Shown here: one piece after another, positions 1 to 8,555 of the stretch | Layout: each line of letters opens with the position of its first letter | Numbering within the stretch: the stretch's first letter is position 1 | Origin: GCA-2746795 sp964643965 | Lineage (GTDB): Bacteria; Chloroflexota; Anaerolineae; Promineifilales; Promineifilaceae | NCBI GenBank assembly: GCA_964643965.1 | Contig: CAZXVH010000016.1 | Coordinates: 1 to 64,000 of the forward strand | DNA length: 64,000 nt | Direction: 5' to 3' | Translations under genes and position numbers: made by a program | The notes under the pieces: model-generated | What the model saw: the letters and a program-made list of their open reading frames with translations, nothing else | Told to the model about the DNA's origin: nothing | Databases searched by the model: none

Positions 1-68
1 ATTTAGGAAAAAGCAACGATAAGGGGTGACCTGGATTGGTCGCCTCTTATTTTATATAGCTATCGCGG

Positions 69-533
69 TTAGATTCCTTCTTTTTGCCGCACAAAGGCCA
101 GTAGTCCGCGGCAGCCATCTTCAACCAAGCGGTAGACCACATCAAACTCGCCGGAATAATAGGGATCGGGCACATTGCGTTCAGGGGTGCTGGCAGCAAA
201 CTCCAGCAGGCGATATGTCTTGTCGTGACGGGGAAAGAGACGTTGGAGATCGCTGAGATTGCTGTCATCCAGAGCGATGAGGTAGGTATGGGGGTTGTTA
301 TCAGCGGAGGCAATTTGGCGGGAACGGCCGTTATACACAATGCCATGTTTTGTCAGTTCCCGGCGCGTTCCCGGATGCGCCTGTTCCCCGACATGGTAGC
401 CACTGGTTCCGGCCGAATCCACCAAGATTCTTTCCGACAAACCAGCCTCATCAACCATCTTCTGAAACACGCCTTCCGCCATGGGCGAACGGCAAATATT
501 TCCCAAACACACAAATGTTACTTTAACCGTCAT
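69..533 (-). CDS. Low-molecular-weight protein tyrosine phosphatase
   Basis: Cytoplasmic phosphatase of the LMW-PTP/arsenate-reductase fold that removes phosphate from tyrosine or phosphoarginine residues. Seen: the N-terminal P-loop CLGNICRSPMAEG (CX5R, catalytic Cys near residue 8) and the C-terminal DPYY(S) segment that supplies the general-acid Asp. Length of 154 residues matches the family. The ATG at 533 is chosen because the P-loop must lie near the N-terminus; the upstream in-frame ATG at 590 lies inside a palindrome and would add a non-family extension. The gene follows rnpB on the same strand, separated by a perfect 17-bp inverted repeat. The physiological substrate cannot be told from sequence. 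Confidence 0.93.
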   Translation of the reverse strand: MTVKVTFVCLGNICRSPMAEGVFQKMVDEAGLSERILVDSAGTSGYHVGEQAHPGTRRELTKHGIVYNGRSRQIASADNNPHTYLIALDDSNLSDLQRLFPRHDKTYRLLEFAASTPERNVPDPYYSGEFDVVYRLVEDGCRGLLAFVRQKEGI

Positions 534-550
534 ATAAATTCCTGCTTTAA

Positions 551-590
551 ATGACAAATGATGAACGTAAAATCGTTCATCATTTGTCAT
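551..590. repeat. Perfect 17-bp inverted repeat
   Basis: Arms at 551-567 and 574-590 are exact reverse complements around a 6-base loop (TAAAAT). It lies between the 3' end of rnpB and the phosphatase start on the minus strand. There is no clear U-tract, so it may be an RNA-stabilising hairpin, a weak terminator for rnpB or a dispersed element. A partial third copy of the arm follows at about 591-606. Confidence 0.7.
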
Positions 591-610
591 TCATCATTCA
601 TCACTTGTCT

Positions 611-986
611 AAGTTGGCCTATAAGCCGCATTCTGTAATGAAAGCGTTGCCGCCTTCACCGGTGATCATCTGTCTGGGAGTGTTGTTACCAACACCCTCT
701 TGCAGCCTACCCGGATGTCAAATGGGACGAGCCGCCCCTTCATCCTGCTTGGCCTTGCTCCTGGCGGGGTTTGCCTGGCCGGCGACATTACTGCCGCCGC
801 CGGTGGTCTCTTACACCACCGTTTCACCCTCACCTGCTTTTGCAGCAGGCAATATGCCTCTCTGTTGCACTATCCGGCGGGTCGCCCCGCCCGGCCGTTA
901 GCCGGCGCCATGCTCTGTGGAGTGCGGACTTTCCTCAGCCAACGCGCCCAAAGGCAGCGCCAGCCGCGATCACCCAGCCAACTTGG
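611..986 (-). ncRNA. rnpB: RNase P RNA, bacterial type A
   Basis: Catalytic RNA that removes 5' leaders from pre-tRNAs. Read on the minus strand, it begins with a P1 strand pairing to its 3' end (978-986 with 611-619). Next comes the invariant GAGGAAAGTCC block of P4 (around 933-943). The near-3' block ACAGAATGCGGCTTAT (about 621-636) is the other hallmark of P4 and the 3' region. The length of about 376 nt suits type A. Several open reading frames overlap it on both strands and are spurious. Ends are estimated from the P1 helix and could move by a few bases. Confidence 0.95.
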
Positions 987-1074
987 TTAGTAGATAGTAG
1001 CGGGGAGTGGGGAATTAGTCAATTAGTCAGGTGGTCAGGTAGTCGAGTAGTTAGATAGTGGGTTGTGTGACTGT

Positions 1075-1899
1075 TCATTGATTACTGTTCACTGTTCGCC
1101 GATCATCGTTTAAGACGCGGCGGGTCAACACAGCGGCCATGTCGGCGCGGTAGGCGGCGCCGCCGCGAAAGTCGCCGGGATGAGTGCAGGCGGTTTTGGC
1201 GGCAGCCACGGCTGTTTCTACCGATCCCCCAGCAACCAGCGCCGCTTCTGCGGCTGTCAGGCGAACCGGCAGCGGCGTAATACCCGTTGCCGCCAAACAG
1301 GGCGCAGCGTCGGCGGGCTGCCACATCGTCACCGAGACAATGGGATAATCAGCCGGGGTGCGGGCCACCCGTTCACTGGCAAAACGGCCGTTCTGCCAGG
1401 GGATGTGGATGGCGGTAATGAGGCCAAACGGCCGTTCTGTCCCCGCCAAATAATCCACCAAAGATATCTGCTCTGGTTCCGAGGTGTACGCCGTTGCGTA
1501 GAGGCTAAGAGTGACATCCAGCACCAGCAGCGCCGCCAACAGTTCACTGTCCGGTAGACGGCTGGCGATGGTACCGCCCAGAGTGGCGGCGTTGCGGTAA
1601 GTATTAGGGCCAGCCTGCTGAATAGCCTGACGCAAGAGGGCAGCCGGGCCAGCCTCCTCTTCTTCTGCAAGAACGGCCGATATTTCCGCCAGAGTCATCG
1701 TCGCGCCAAAATGACGGCGGCCAGCTTCGCCCTGCACCTGATTGAGGCCCAAATCTTGCAAATCAACGACCGCCACTGTGATGTCGGCGGCCAGCAATTT
1801 TGTGCCACCGGCCAGCGGCACGGTATCCGGCTGCTGCAAAAGGCGCAATGCTTCTGCTAAATTGTCGGGACGGTAGTAGGCAGCAGGTTGTTTTGTCAT
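1075..1899 (-). CDS. FAD-binding subunit of a xanthine dehydrogenase/CO dehydrogenase-type molybdoenzyme
   Basis: Medium (FAD) subunit of the CoxM/CutM/XdhB type, which passes electrons between the iron-sulfur subunit and an acceptor. Seen: the first flavin motif AGGTKLL at residues 30-36, the second motif TLGGTIAS near 106-113, and the CO-dehydrogenase flavoprotein C-terminal domain from about 165. Length of 274 aa is slightly short but complete. Its start follows a GAGGAAA ribosome site. Odd: no large molybdopterin subunit or 2Fe-2S subunit is adjacent, so partners must be encoded elsewhere. A purine-type catabolic cluster lies 11 kb downstream, but a functional link is only inference. Confidence 0.88.
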   Translation of the reverse strand: MTKQPAAYYRPDNLAEALRLLQQPDTVPLAGGTKLLAADITVAVVDLQDLGLNQVQGEAGRRHFGATMTLAEISAVLAEEEEAGPAALLRQAIQQAGPNTYRNAATLGGTIASRLPDSELLAALLVLDVTLSLYATAYTSEPEQISLVDYLAGTERPFGLITAIHIPWQNGRFASERVARTPADYPIVSVTMWQPADAAPCLAATGITPLPVRLTAAEAALVAGGSVETAVAAAKTACTHPGDFRGGAAYRADMAAVLTRRVLNDDRRTVNSNQ

Positions 1900-1998
1900 G
1901 ATTTCCTCTTCTGAAAATAAACGGATACTTATTGTGTGTTATAATCCGAACATTCTTCTCCTATTTTACTCCTAAAATGTGGATCTGACAGCCGACTG

Positions 1999-2865
1999 AT
2001 GAGCCTACCAGAAAGAGACCTGACAAACGAAATATTGCCCCAGAAACGGCCGTTTGCCTACCGGCGCGGCGTTATCTTATTACTTTGCCTGGCAGTGCTG
2101 CTGCTCATGGGCTTCTACACCGTTACCGAGGCGGCGCATCTCAACCACAGCGTTCTGTTGGATGGGGCGGATTGGGCCGGTTATGCGTTGTGCCATCGCC
2201 TCACGGATCACTCGTTTACCATTGCCGGGCGGCAGTTTCCTTTGTGCGCCCGCTGTACAGGCATGTATTTGGGCGTGTTTATGGTATTTGGCTTGCTGTG
2301 GCTAAACGGCCGTTTACGCCGAGGCGGCCTGCCCACTTTCCCCATTTTGCTGCTCCTGGTGGGCTTTGTAGCGCTGATGGGTATCGACGGCGTCAATTCC
2401 TACCTCCACTTCTTCCCCAACGCGCCCCATCTCTACCCTCCGCGCAACTGGCTGCGCCTGCTCACCGGCATGGGCACAGGGTTGATGATGGGCTTGATCA
2501 TGACGCCAGCGCTCATGCAAACCTTGTGGCGAAATGTAGATTACACACCGGTCATCACCTCATTCCGTGAACTGGGAGGCATGATTTTAGTGGCGCTGCT
2601 GCTCATCGGGCTGCTCTTGAGCAACCAGCCAGTTCTCTCTTACGTATTGGCCTTAGCCAGCACGGCCGGATTGCTGCTGATCGTGGTGGCGTTGAACGTG
2701 GTATTCCTGCTGATTTTATTCAGGCGGGATGGCAGGGCAGACAACTGGCGAGAAACGGCCGTTCCCCTCAGCATTGGTCTGGTATTGGCCGTGTTGGAAC
2801 TGGGGGCCATTGGCATCGTTCGTTTTAGCCTCACCGGAACCATGACCGGGCTGCCAGGGTTATAA
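1999..2865 (+). CDS. DUF2085 multi-pass membrane protein
   Basis: Integral membrane protein of unknown function. Seen: a hydrophobic helix at 24-40, then the DUF2085 signature with Cys65-His66 and CARCTGMYLG (Cys83, Cys86), resembling a metal-binding site at the membrane face. About six more hydrophobic segments run to the C-terminus. Length is 288 aa, longer than many family members. The gene stands alone on the plus strand, followed by two other small membrane proteins, and contains three copies of the AACGGCCGTT palindrome. The function is not known to me. Confidence 0.85.
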   Translation: MSLPERDLTNEILPQKRPFAYRRGVILLLCLAVLLLMGFYTVTEAAHLNHSVLLDGADWAGYALCHRLTDHSFTIAGRQFPLCARCTGMYLGVFMVFGLLWLNGRLRRGGLPTFPILLLLVGFVALMGIDGVNSYLHFFPNAPHLYPPRNWLRLLTGMGTGLMMGLIMTPALMQTLWRNVDYTPVITSFRELGGMILVALLLIGLLLSNQPVLSYVLALASTAGLLLIVVALNVVFLLILFRRDGRADNWRETAVPLSIGLVLAVLELGAIGIVRFSLTGTMTGLPGL

Positions 2866-2983
2866 ATAGAAGATTAAGGATTAAAGAATAAACCTCATTC
2901 ATCCGATTCTAATCTTTATCTCACCATAACCAGCTATAAACCATGCAAATCTTTTTATTTATTGTTGAAAAAGGAGAGAACTC

Positions 2984-3571
2984 ATGATAGAAGCCCTGGC
3001 TGGCATCGGCGCCGCTTTTGGCCTGTCTGGTAGCGCCGGCCTGAATGCCTACATCCCCCTGCTCATTGTGGCGGTAGCCTCGCGTTACCCGCTCACTGAT
3101 CCCCTGATCAATCTGGCAGAACCGTACAGCTTGCTGTCCAATCCCTGGATTATCGTCTTATTGTCCGTCTTGCTGATCATCGAAATGTTGGCCGACAAGA
3201 TCCCCGTTGTCGATTCCATCAACGACGGCATCCAAACCTTCATCCGGCCGGCGGCTGGCGCGATCTTATTTGCCAGCAGCGCCAATGTCATCACCGACAT
3301 CAGCCCCATCCTGACATTGGGCGCCGGTTTACTTGTCTCTGGCGGCGTTCATGCCACCAAGAGCCTGGCCCGCCCCCTGGTGACGGTGACCACGGCCGGC
3401 ACAGGCAACTGGGCCGTGAGTATTTTGGAAGATGTGGTGGCGTTTTTCGCCGCAATATTCGCCCTTCTCATCCCCATCATCACTGGTATACTTGTGATTG
3501 TAGGTTTGTTTTTTGGCGTTCGTACCTTGCGACGGCGTAAAAAGAAGCAAGACGTGATTTTCACTTCGTAA
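2984..3571 (+). CDS. DUF4126 membrane protein
   Basis: Small integral membrane protein, 195 aa, with the typical DUF4126 opening (GSAGLNAYIPLL near residues 16-27), a central AANVITDISP-like region, and a C-terminal hydrophobic helix ending in a cluster of Arg/Lys (RTLRRRKKK), which would place the C-terminus in the cytoplasm. The start ATG at 2984 is preceded by GGAGAG. Function is unknown; the family is common in Chloroflexota and actinobacteria. It is probably co-transcribed with the Yip1-like gene 77 bases downstream. Confidence 0.85.
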   Translation: MIEALAGIGAAFGLSGSAGLNAYIPLLIVAVASRYPLTDPLINLAEPYSLLSNPWIIVLLSVLLIIEMLADKIPVVDSINDGIQTFIRPAAGAILFASSANVITDISPILTLGAGLLVSGGVHATKSLARPLVTVTTAGTGNWAVSILEDVVAFFAAIFALLIPIITGILVIVGLFFGVRTLRRRKKKQDVIFTS

Positions 3572-3648
3572 ATTAGCTTCAATTCAGGCAGACTAGCTGG
3601 CGTTTCAATCATCAACCCGAATCGTCAAACAGGAAACAGGAGGAAAGC

Positions 3649-4245
3649 ATGACCTTTGTAGAACGAATTATGGGCGTTTTTCGCTTGAATGGTGATGTCT
3701 TTGAGGATATTGAAGCCGACAAGGGCGCCACCGTGCAAGCAGCCATCGTGGTGTTGGTGGTCGCTTTGCTGGCCGGCGTCGCCGCTTACATCAATGCCAG
3801 CGGCGCTATCGATACCAGTAGCCTGACCGAGGCAGTCGGTGGGTATGATCTGACGACGGTGGCTGAAGACATCTCGCCGGTCGGCTCTTTTGTCCATGAA
3901 TTTGTAGGCACGTTTGTGGCCTGGTTTGTGTGGGCGATTCTCACGTTTTTAATCGGCGGCAAGTTGTTTGGCGGCGATGCCACTATGGGGGAAATGCTGC
4001 GCGTGATTGGTTTTGCTCAAGCCCCACGCCTGCTTTCTGTATTTGCCTTTATTCCTTGTCTCGGTTTCATCCTTTCCGTGACCGGCTGGATGATAGCTTT
4101 GATTGCCACTGTAATTGCCATTCAACGGGGCACGGACCTGGATGGATTTAAATCTTTTGGAGCGGTGCTCCTGAGTTTTCTGGGTGTCTTGATCGTTCAC
4201 TTTTTTGTGCTGCCCCCTATCAGCCGCGCCATTTTTGGCGTGTAG
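3649..4245 (+). CDS. Yip1-domain membrane protein
   Basis: Polytopic membrane protein, 198 aa. The N-terminal stretch VERIMGVFRLNGDVFEDIE followed by four to five hydrophobic segments (about 25-45, 88-105, 122-145, 150-165, 175-195) is typical of bacterial Yip1-domain proteins. These have no settled biochemical role. A strong AGGAGG ribosome site precedes the ATG. It lies directly after the DUF4126 gene, so a membrane-protein operon is likely. Confidence 0.78.
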   Translation: MTFVERIMGVFRLNGDVFEDIEADKGATVQAAIVVLVVALLAGVAAYINASGAIDTSSLTEAVGGYDLTTVAEDISPVGSFVHEFVGTFVAWFVWAILTFLIGGKLFGGDATMGEMLRVIGFAQAPRLLSVFAFIPCLGFILSVTGWMIALIATVIAIQRGTDLDGFKSFGAVLLSFLGVLIVHFFVLPPISRAIFGV

Positions 4246-4317
4246 GTTTCACGCAAGAGCAAGTTCGTCATAACAAACGGCCGGTTTTATTGATGCTGTG
4301 TTTACTCTGACCAGCGT

Positions 4318-4668
4318 TTACTCTGACCAAACAGCATATTCATTGCCACTGGGATCTGTGAAATGGAAGCGACGGCCGCCAGGAAAAGGAAATATCGGCT
4401 TGATGATAGAGCCACCAGCCGTCTCAACTTTAGCCTGAGTTTTCTCCAACGTATTGCTATAAAAAATGACAAGAACACTTCCGTTTTCAGTCGTTGCACA
4501 TAAGTCAGATTGATAAAAGCCCCCGTCAAGACCTTCATTTGAGAAAGCCGTGTAATCTGGGCCATAATCTTCAAACACCCACCCGAAAACGGCCGTGAAA
4601 AACTTTTTGGCTGCCTCAATATCCCTAGCCGGAAACTCGACGTAGTTCATTTTCTCGTGTTCATTCAT
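4318..4668 (-). CDS. VOC (glyoxalase/bleomycin-resistance) superfamily protein
   Basis: Small metal-dependent fold protein of about 116 aa, built from beta-alpha-beta-beta-beta units. Seen: MNYVEFPARDIEAAKKFF at the N-terminus, FGWVFEDYGPDYTAF, and the C-terminal FPGGRRFHFTDPSGNEYAVW, which carries the usual DPxGN motif. Two in-frame ATGs at 4674 and 4668 compete; 4668 is preferred because AGGTGG (4675-4680) then sits 6 bases upstream. The substrate cannot be deduced. The 15 bases around the stop codon are duplicated in tandem (about 4300-4329), with no effect on the protein. Confidence 0.88.
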   Translation of the reverse strand: MNEHEKMNYVEFPARDIEAAKKFFTAVFGWVFEDYGPDYTAFSNEGLDGGFYQSDLCATTENGSVLVIFYSNTLEKTQAKVETAGGSIIKPIFPFPGGRRFHFTDPSGNEYAVWSE

Positions 4669-4731
4669 TTTCATCCACCTCGATATACGATCTTTTCGAT
4701 AAGCTCGAGATATGTTTAGAGCGTATTGCAA

Positions 4732-5154
4732 CTATTTTCCCTTGGTGACAGGATGCAAGCCCGCTTGCTCCCATCGTTTTCGTGCTAATACAATGCGCGG
4801 TCGGTTCATCCTTAATCTGTCAACCGTTGCTCTGCCAATCGATGTTAATCCTTGAATAATGGCATGATTATCTTGCCATTCAAAATGCTCACGCCATATC
4901 TGGGTTCGTGGATTAAAAAGCGGTGCTTCTTCATTGGTTTCTGAATCAATCGCAGATGTAGCAGAGGCTTTTGACAAATTGCAATTAGGACAAGCCAAGC
5001 AAAGGTTGTCTGGATAATCTCCGTTAGCCGGATTGATATGCTCAACATGCAAAGCCTGCCCGATGTTGATTTCACAAGTCAGGCAGTATTCGCAGCAGCC
5101 ATTGGCGCGATTGTGTACAAATTCTTTTGTGGCTTGCCAAGATGGATTAGGCAT
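4732..5154 (-). CDS. HNH endonuclease
   Basis: Predicted metal-dependent DNA endonuclease of 140 aa. Seen: CEYC near residues 21-24, then LHVEHINPANGDYPDNLCLACPNCN (His-Glu-His, Asn, and a second Cys pair), the classic HNH core with a zinc-binding CXXC frame. The C-terminal region (about 80-140) is shared with a family often annotated simply as HNH endonuclease. Its start overlaps the end of the upstream gene by 8 bases, so the two are translationally coupled. Confidence 0.88.
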   Translation of the reverse strand: MPNPSWQATKEFVHNRANGCCEYCLTCEINIGQALHVEHINPANGDYPDNLCLACPNCNLSKASATSAIDSETNEEAPLFNPRTQIWREHFEWQDNHAIIQGLTSIGRATVDRLRMNRPRIVLARKRWEQAGLHPVTKGK

Positions 5155-5557
5155 GGGGTGTCATAAGTGCTTCAGATGAGTCAGCGGCTCCGCGTTGCAC
5201 GAGAATCGCAGCTGCTTCTGCTTTACGCAGCATAAGTTGATCGCCACGCTCAACCAAAGCAGTGAGAATGTCTTGTTCTTCCTGACTTAATTCGCCTTGA
5301 CTGTTTTTTGTCATCAACTGTCCCATCTGGGCTTGATTAACAGATGACATTTGTTCAGCGGCTATGACGCGCAACGCATCATCCGACAAATGGTGTAAGG
5401 CACGGAGTTCTGCTTGCTCGTTTGTGGGTAAATTATCCAGTTCATCATCCAATGCCGTAAACAGGCGGTCTTCAATAATGGTTTCCACAGGCTGACGTCG
5501 CCGTGCGGCTAATTGGCGCAAACGGGATGAAATATTTTCAGGAATTGTGATCTGCAT
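5147..5557 (-). CDS. Small RHH-like partner of the HNH nuclease, unknown function
   Basis: 136 aa. The first 40 residues (MQITIPENISSRLRQLAARR...VETIIEDRL) look like a ribbon-helix-helix or degradation-tag type DNA-binding segment. The rest is acidic and helical. It overlaps the HNH gene start by 8 bases. The pairing resembles a toxin-antitoxin or regulator-nuclease couple, with this protein as antitoxin or repressor, but that is inference from order and size only. An AAGGAGATG ribosome site precedes the ATG. Confidence 0.7.
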   Translation of the reverse strand: MQITIPENISSRLRQLAARRRQPVETIIEDRLFTALDDELDNLPTNEQAELRALHHLSDDALRVIAAEQMSSVNQAQMGQLMTKNSQGELSQEEQDILTALVERGDQLMLRKAEAAAILVQRGAADSSEALMTPHA

Positions 5558-5664
5558 TGAGCATCTCCTTGAAACTCATAATTGGATTCATTATAGCACA
5601 CAGTCTTACATGTATTTTCTCGAAGAAACATCGACGTGAATAATTTGTGGGGAACGGCCGTTTA

Positions 5665-6151
5665 TTACTGCCCGTGACTACATCCTGGTGCATCTGCTGG
5701 TGCGCCATCACCTGCGGGCCATTCCGCACACGTACATTGGTAATCAACGCTTGGGAAATATGTTTCCCATTCTGCCAACGATAGATTGCGACCAGCCATG
5801 GCGCAATGCAATGCTGGAAAATCTGGGAAATTCCAAACGATGACTGAGCCATCACCGCCAATATCATAAGCTGTGGATGCAAGACGATTGTTTTGGTTAT
5901 CCCAGTCAATCGATAAAACAGAAGCATCATACTTATGCTCAGTAAGCGTAGCCACAGGGAACCAAATCTCAGTATCCCAGATAATTACAGTCCCATCATC
6001 CGAGCCTGATGCCAACCGGCTGCCATCCGCATTCCAAGCCAAACAAGGAACAATTTGGAATCTCGATTTTGATTCATAATGGCTCTTAATTTTGACTGGA
6101 CTGGCTTCAACAAATTTTAATAATGGTCTCTGGTTTCTTTGAAATACAATT
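5665..6151 (-). pseudogene. C-terminal remnant of a WD40-repeat protein
   Basis: The reading frame encodes about one and a half WD40 blades: LAWNADGSRLASGSDDGTVIIWD and a second blade ending SVIVWNF. It ends with NLSLAEWETYFP...YQCTC, the characteristic terminal segment of large Chloroflexota/cyanobacterial WD40 signalling proteins. There is no credible start: the only ATG in frame (6228) lies inside the end of the dynamin gene. The N-terminal effector domains and most blades are missing, so this is best read as a truncated relic. Confidence 0.72.
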
Positions 6152-7897
6152 TTACGCTTGTGTTGATTGTACGTTAATTTGCCCTTGCAACCCCGTGATG
6201 TGGGCTTCAATTTCCATGAGCGAATCATGCTGTGCCGTCAGCTTATCCGTTTCAGCGCGGACGAAGCGGGCAAAGGGGGCTACCGTCTCTTCAATGCGCT
6301 GGGTGCTGCGGCGCATTTCGCGGTCAAACTGCTCGGTGAGACTGTTGATGAGATTGTGACGCAGTTCTTCCAGTTTCTCTTGCAGTTGTTGTTTCCCTTT
6401 GCGTTTGCGGGTGGGCAACACGAGCAAACCGAGGGCGGCAGCCAAGACGGCCGCCGAAATACCGGTTACATCAATCCAAACGACGTGGGCGGCAGCGGCA
6501 ATGGCCACGCCAATGCCCACACCCACGCCAGCCAGACCGGTATTGACAACGGCCGTTCGGGCAGCTTCGGCCAGGTCGGCGGCTTCTTGTTCGTTGTCAT
6601 AGGTTTCCACGGCAAGGCGGGTTGATTTGCCAATGGAGTTGATGAGGCGCTGGCGGTCGTAGGCCAATGTGCCTTCACGAGGGCCGCCTTCACCGACGAT
6701 ACGATCTTGATGCGTTTCTTTACGTTTTGCTATGTGATCGGCAACGGCCGTCCATTGGCGCAGGTCTTGGGCTACCAACCAGTCGATGAGTTCATTGATG
6801 CGGGCGTCGATTTGCTGCGGGGCGTCGGCGACCACTTCGGCGTCATAGGCGGCTTCTATGCGACTGCGACGCATGAGGTCGGGAATGCGGCTGATGCGCA
6901 TCATCTCATCGAAGAAATCATTACCCCGTTTTTCTATGCCCAGCAAAATACTGTCTAGTTCACCCAGACGCGCCTTGAAATTGCGCTGCATATCTTCGTT
7001 GTAATAGAGCATTTGGCCGGTAATGTCGTCGAGCAGGTCACGGTCTTCTTTGAGAGAGTGCAGGTCTTCCTCGACAAAGTGGCGCTGCTGCTTGACCAGC
7101 TTTTGCCCGACGCCTAAGGGATTGGAGAGTTTGAGGCGGAAACGGCCGTCATCATCCAAAGTTTCATGAATATAGCGTTCCAACGGTTCAAAGCCACTGG
7201 CATCCCATTTTTGTGGTTGCCCTGCCTTCGCTTCCTGCGCCAACCTGGCCGAGGTGGGAAACACCGCTTGCACCTCACCCACCAGTTTTCGGGCGGAATC
7301 GGTCACGAAGGTGAGGACTTGTTCGCGTTCAGCCGCGCTCGTCAAAATATCAATCTTGTTGACGATGAGTACCACTTTTTTGCCCCAGTCACGGATTTGC
7401 GAGAGGAAGGCGCGTTCGCTTTCGGTGAAGGGGCGGTCGGCGGAAGTGATGAAGAGGACGAGGTCGCTGCGCGGGATGAACTCAGCAGTCAATACCTCAT
7501 GTTCACGCAAAATGGCGTTGGTGCCAGGCGTATCGACGATGACGATTTCTTGCAAAATATCGACGGGCGCGGTTTGCAGCCAGATGCCGGTTTCAAGGGG
7601 GATTTGCTCTGTTTTCTCGCCATATTTGAGCAGATGAATCTGGCTGGTGGTGGGCGTCACCCCTTCGGCCAGCAGCTTTTGCCCGAGTAAGGCATTGACA
7701 AAGGCGGACTTACCCGCGTTAAACTCTCCCGCAATGACGAGCATGAATAGTTCATCAAGCTGGCGGATGGATTCGATGAGGGCGCTGCGATTTTCTGGGG
7801 AAACGGCCGTTTCCGTCAATACATCGCGCAGGTGGCCTAAAACATCGCGGGTGCGTTTGAGCAGCTCTTCCTGCTCTGAGTTTAGGATGGCTTGCAT
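6152..7897 (-). CDS. Dynamin-family GTPase (bacterial dynamin-like protein)
   Basis: Large membrane-remodelling GTPase, 581 aa. Seen: G1 P-loop GEFNAGKS at 57-64, G2 Thr within TPTTSQI (about 81-87), G3 DTPG at 122-125 and G4 NKID at 180-183. A long helical stalk follows, then two adjacent hydrophobic helices near 452-495 that would insert into the membrane, and a final coiled coil. This matches single-gene bacterial dynamin-like proteins implicated in membrane fusion, vesicle formation or phage stress tolerance. Its 3' end abuts the WD40 remnant. Confidence 0.92.
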   Translation of the reverse strand: MQAILNSEQEELLKRTRDVLGHLRDVLTETAVSPENRSALIESIRQLDELFMLVIAGEFNAGKSAFVNALLGQKLLAEGVTPTTSQIHLLKYGEKTEQIPLETGIWLQTAPVDILQEIVIVDTPGTNAILREHEVLTAEFIPRSDLVLFITSADRPFTESERAFLSQIRDWGKKVVLIVNKIDILTSAAEREQVLTFVTDSARKLVGEVQAVFPTSARLAQEAKAGQPQKWDASGFEPLERYIHETLDDDGRFRLKLSNPLGVGQKLVKQQRHFVEEDLHSLKEDRDLLDDITGQMLYYNEDMQRNFKARLGELDSILLGIEKRGNDFFDEMMRISRIPDLMRRSRIEAAYDAEVVADAPQQIDARINELIDWLVAQDLRQWTAVADHIAKRKETHQDRIVGEGGPREGTLAYDRQRLINSIGKSTRLAVETYDNEQEAADLAEAARTAVVNTGLAGVGVGIGVAIAAAAHVVWIDVTGISAAVLAAALGLLVLPTRKRKGKQQLQEKLEELRHNLINSLTEQFDREMRRSTQRIEETVAPFARFVRAETDKLTAQHDSLMEIEAHITGLQGQINVQSTQA

Positions 7898-8006
7898 GGT
7901 GAGGAAAGTATATCACGAGGGGAGAAAAGTTGCAGAGTTGGCGAGTGGCAAGGTGGCAAAGTAGCGCGTGGCGTTTTCACCTTACAACCTTGCCACTCTG
8001 TAATCT

Positions 8007-8489
8007 TTAAACCTCCAGGTTCGTTTGTTGCCGTCTAAACAACGCCATAATGCCAGCACCCAGACCTAAAACGAGCAATAATGGGGTGAAGATGAACCAG
8101 CCCAGGATGGGGGCCAGGAGCGCGAGGATGAGAAAAACGGCCGTTTTCAATCGCGCTGGCAAGGTATTTTCTGCCTGGGGGTAAATGCGGGTGGTTAGCA
8201 GCAGCAGGAATCCGCCCATCCCCAACACGGCCACGCCCATGAGCGCCAGTAAAATCAACAAAGCCAGCAAGCCACCAAAATCACCCTGTTGTGAGAGAAA
8301 GGCAGCCAGGATGCCAAAGAATAGAAGGTTGACGAAGCCAATGATAAAGGAGCGGCGCGGCGATTTTTCCAGCCGTTGGCTTGCCTGGGTGGCACGCTGT
8401 GGCCAGAGGTAAGGGATTGTCACCAACAGGGCGATGAGGGCGATGGTGGCGGCGGGAATGAGAAAGATAAGAGCGATGGTTTCAGCCAT
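8007..8489 (-). CDS. Four-helix hypothetical membrane protein
   Basis: 160 aa with hydrophobic segments near residues 5-28, 48-65, 73-98 and 115-150. No catalytic motif seen. It is the third gene behind an ECF sigma factor and its anti-sigma factor on the same strand (66 bases after the anti-sigma stop), so it may be part of the sigma regulon or act at the membrane with the anti-sigma factor. Function unknown. Confidence 0.7.
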   Translation of the reverse strand: MAETIALIFLIPAATIALIALLVTIPYLWPQRATQASQRLEKSPRRSFIIGFVNLLFFGILAAFLSQQGDFGGLLALLILLALMGVAVLGMGGFLLLLTTRIYPQAENTLPARLKTAVFLILALLAPILGWFIFTPLLLVLGLGAGIMALFRRQQTNLEV

Positions 8490-8555
8490 GAAAGCCTCCG
8501 TATGAGTAATGGGATTGCCTATATCGTCGGGCAGTGGTAGTCGATAATCTGCATA

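Noticed and set aside
551..1058. Three overlapping plus-strand frames of 95-116 aa
   Set aside because: They lie across rnpB on the opposite strand and show no protein-like pattern.
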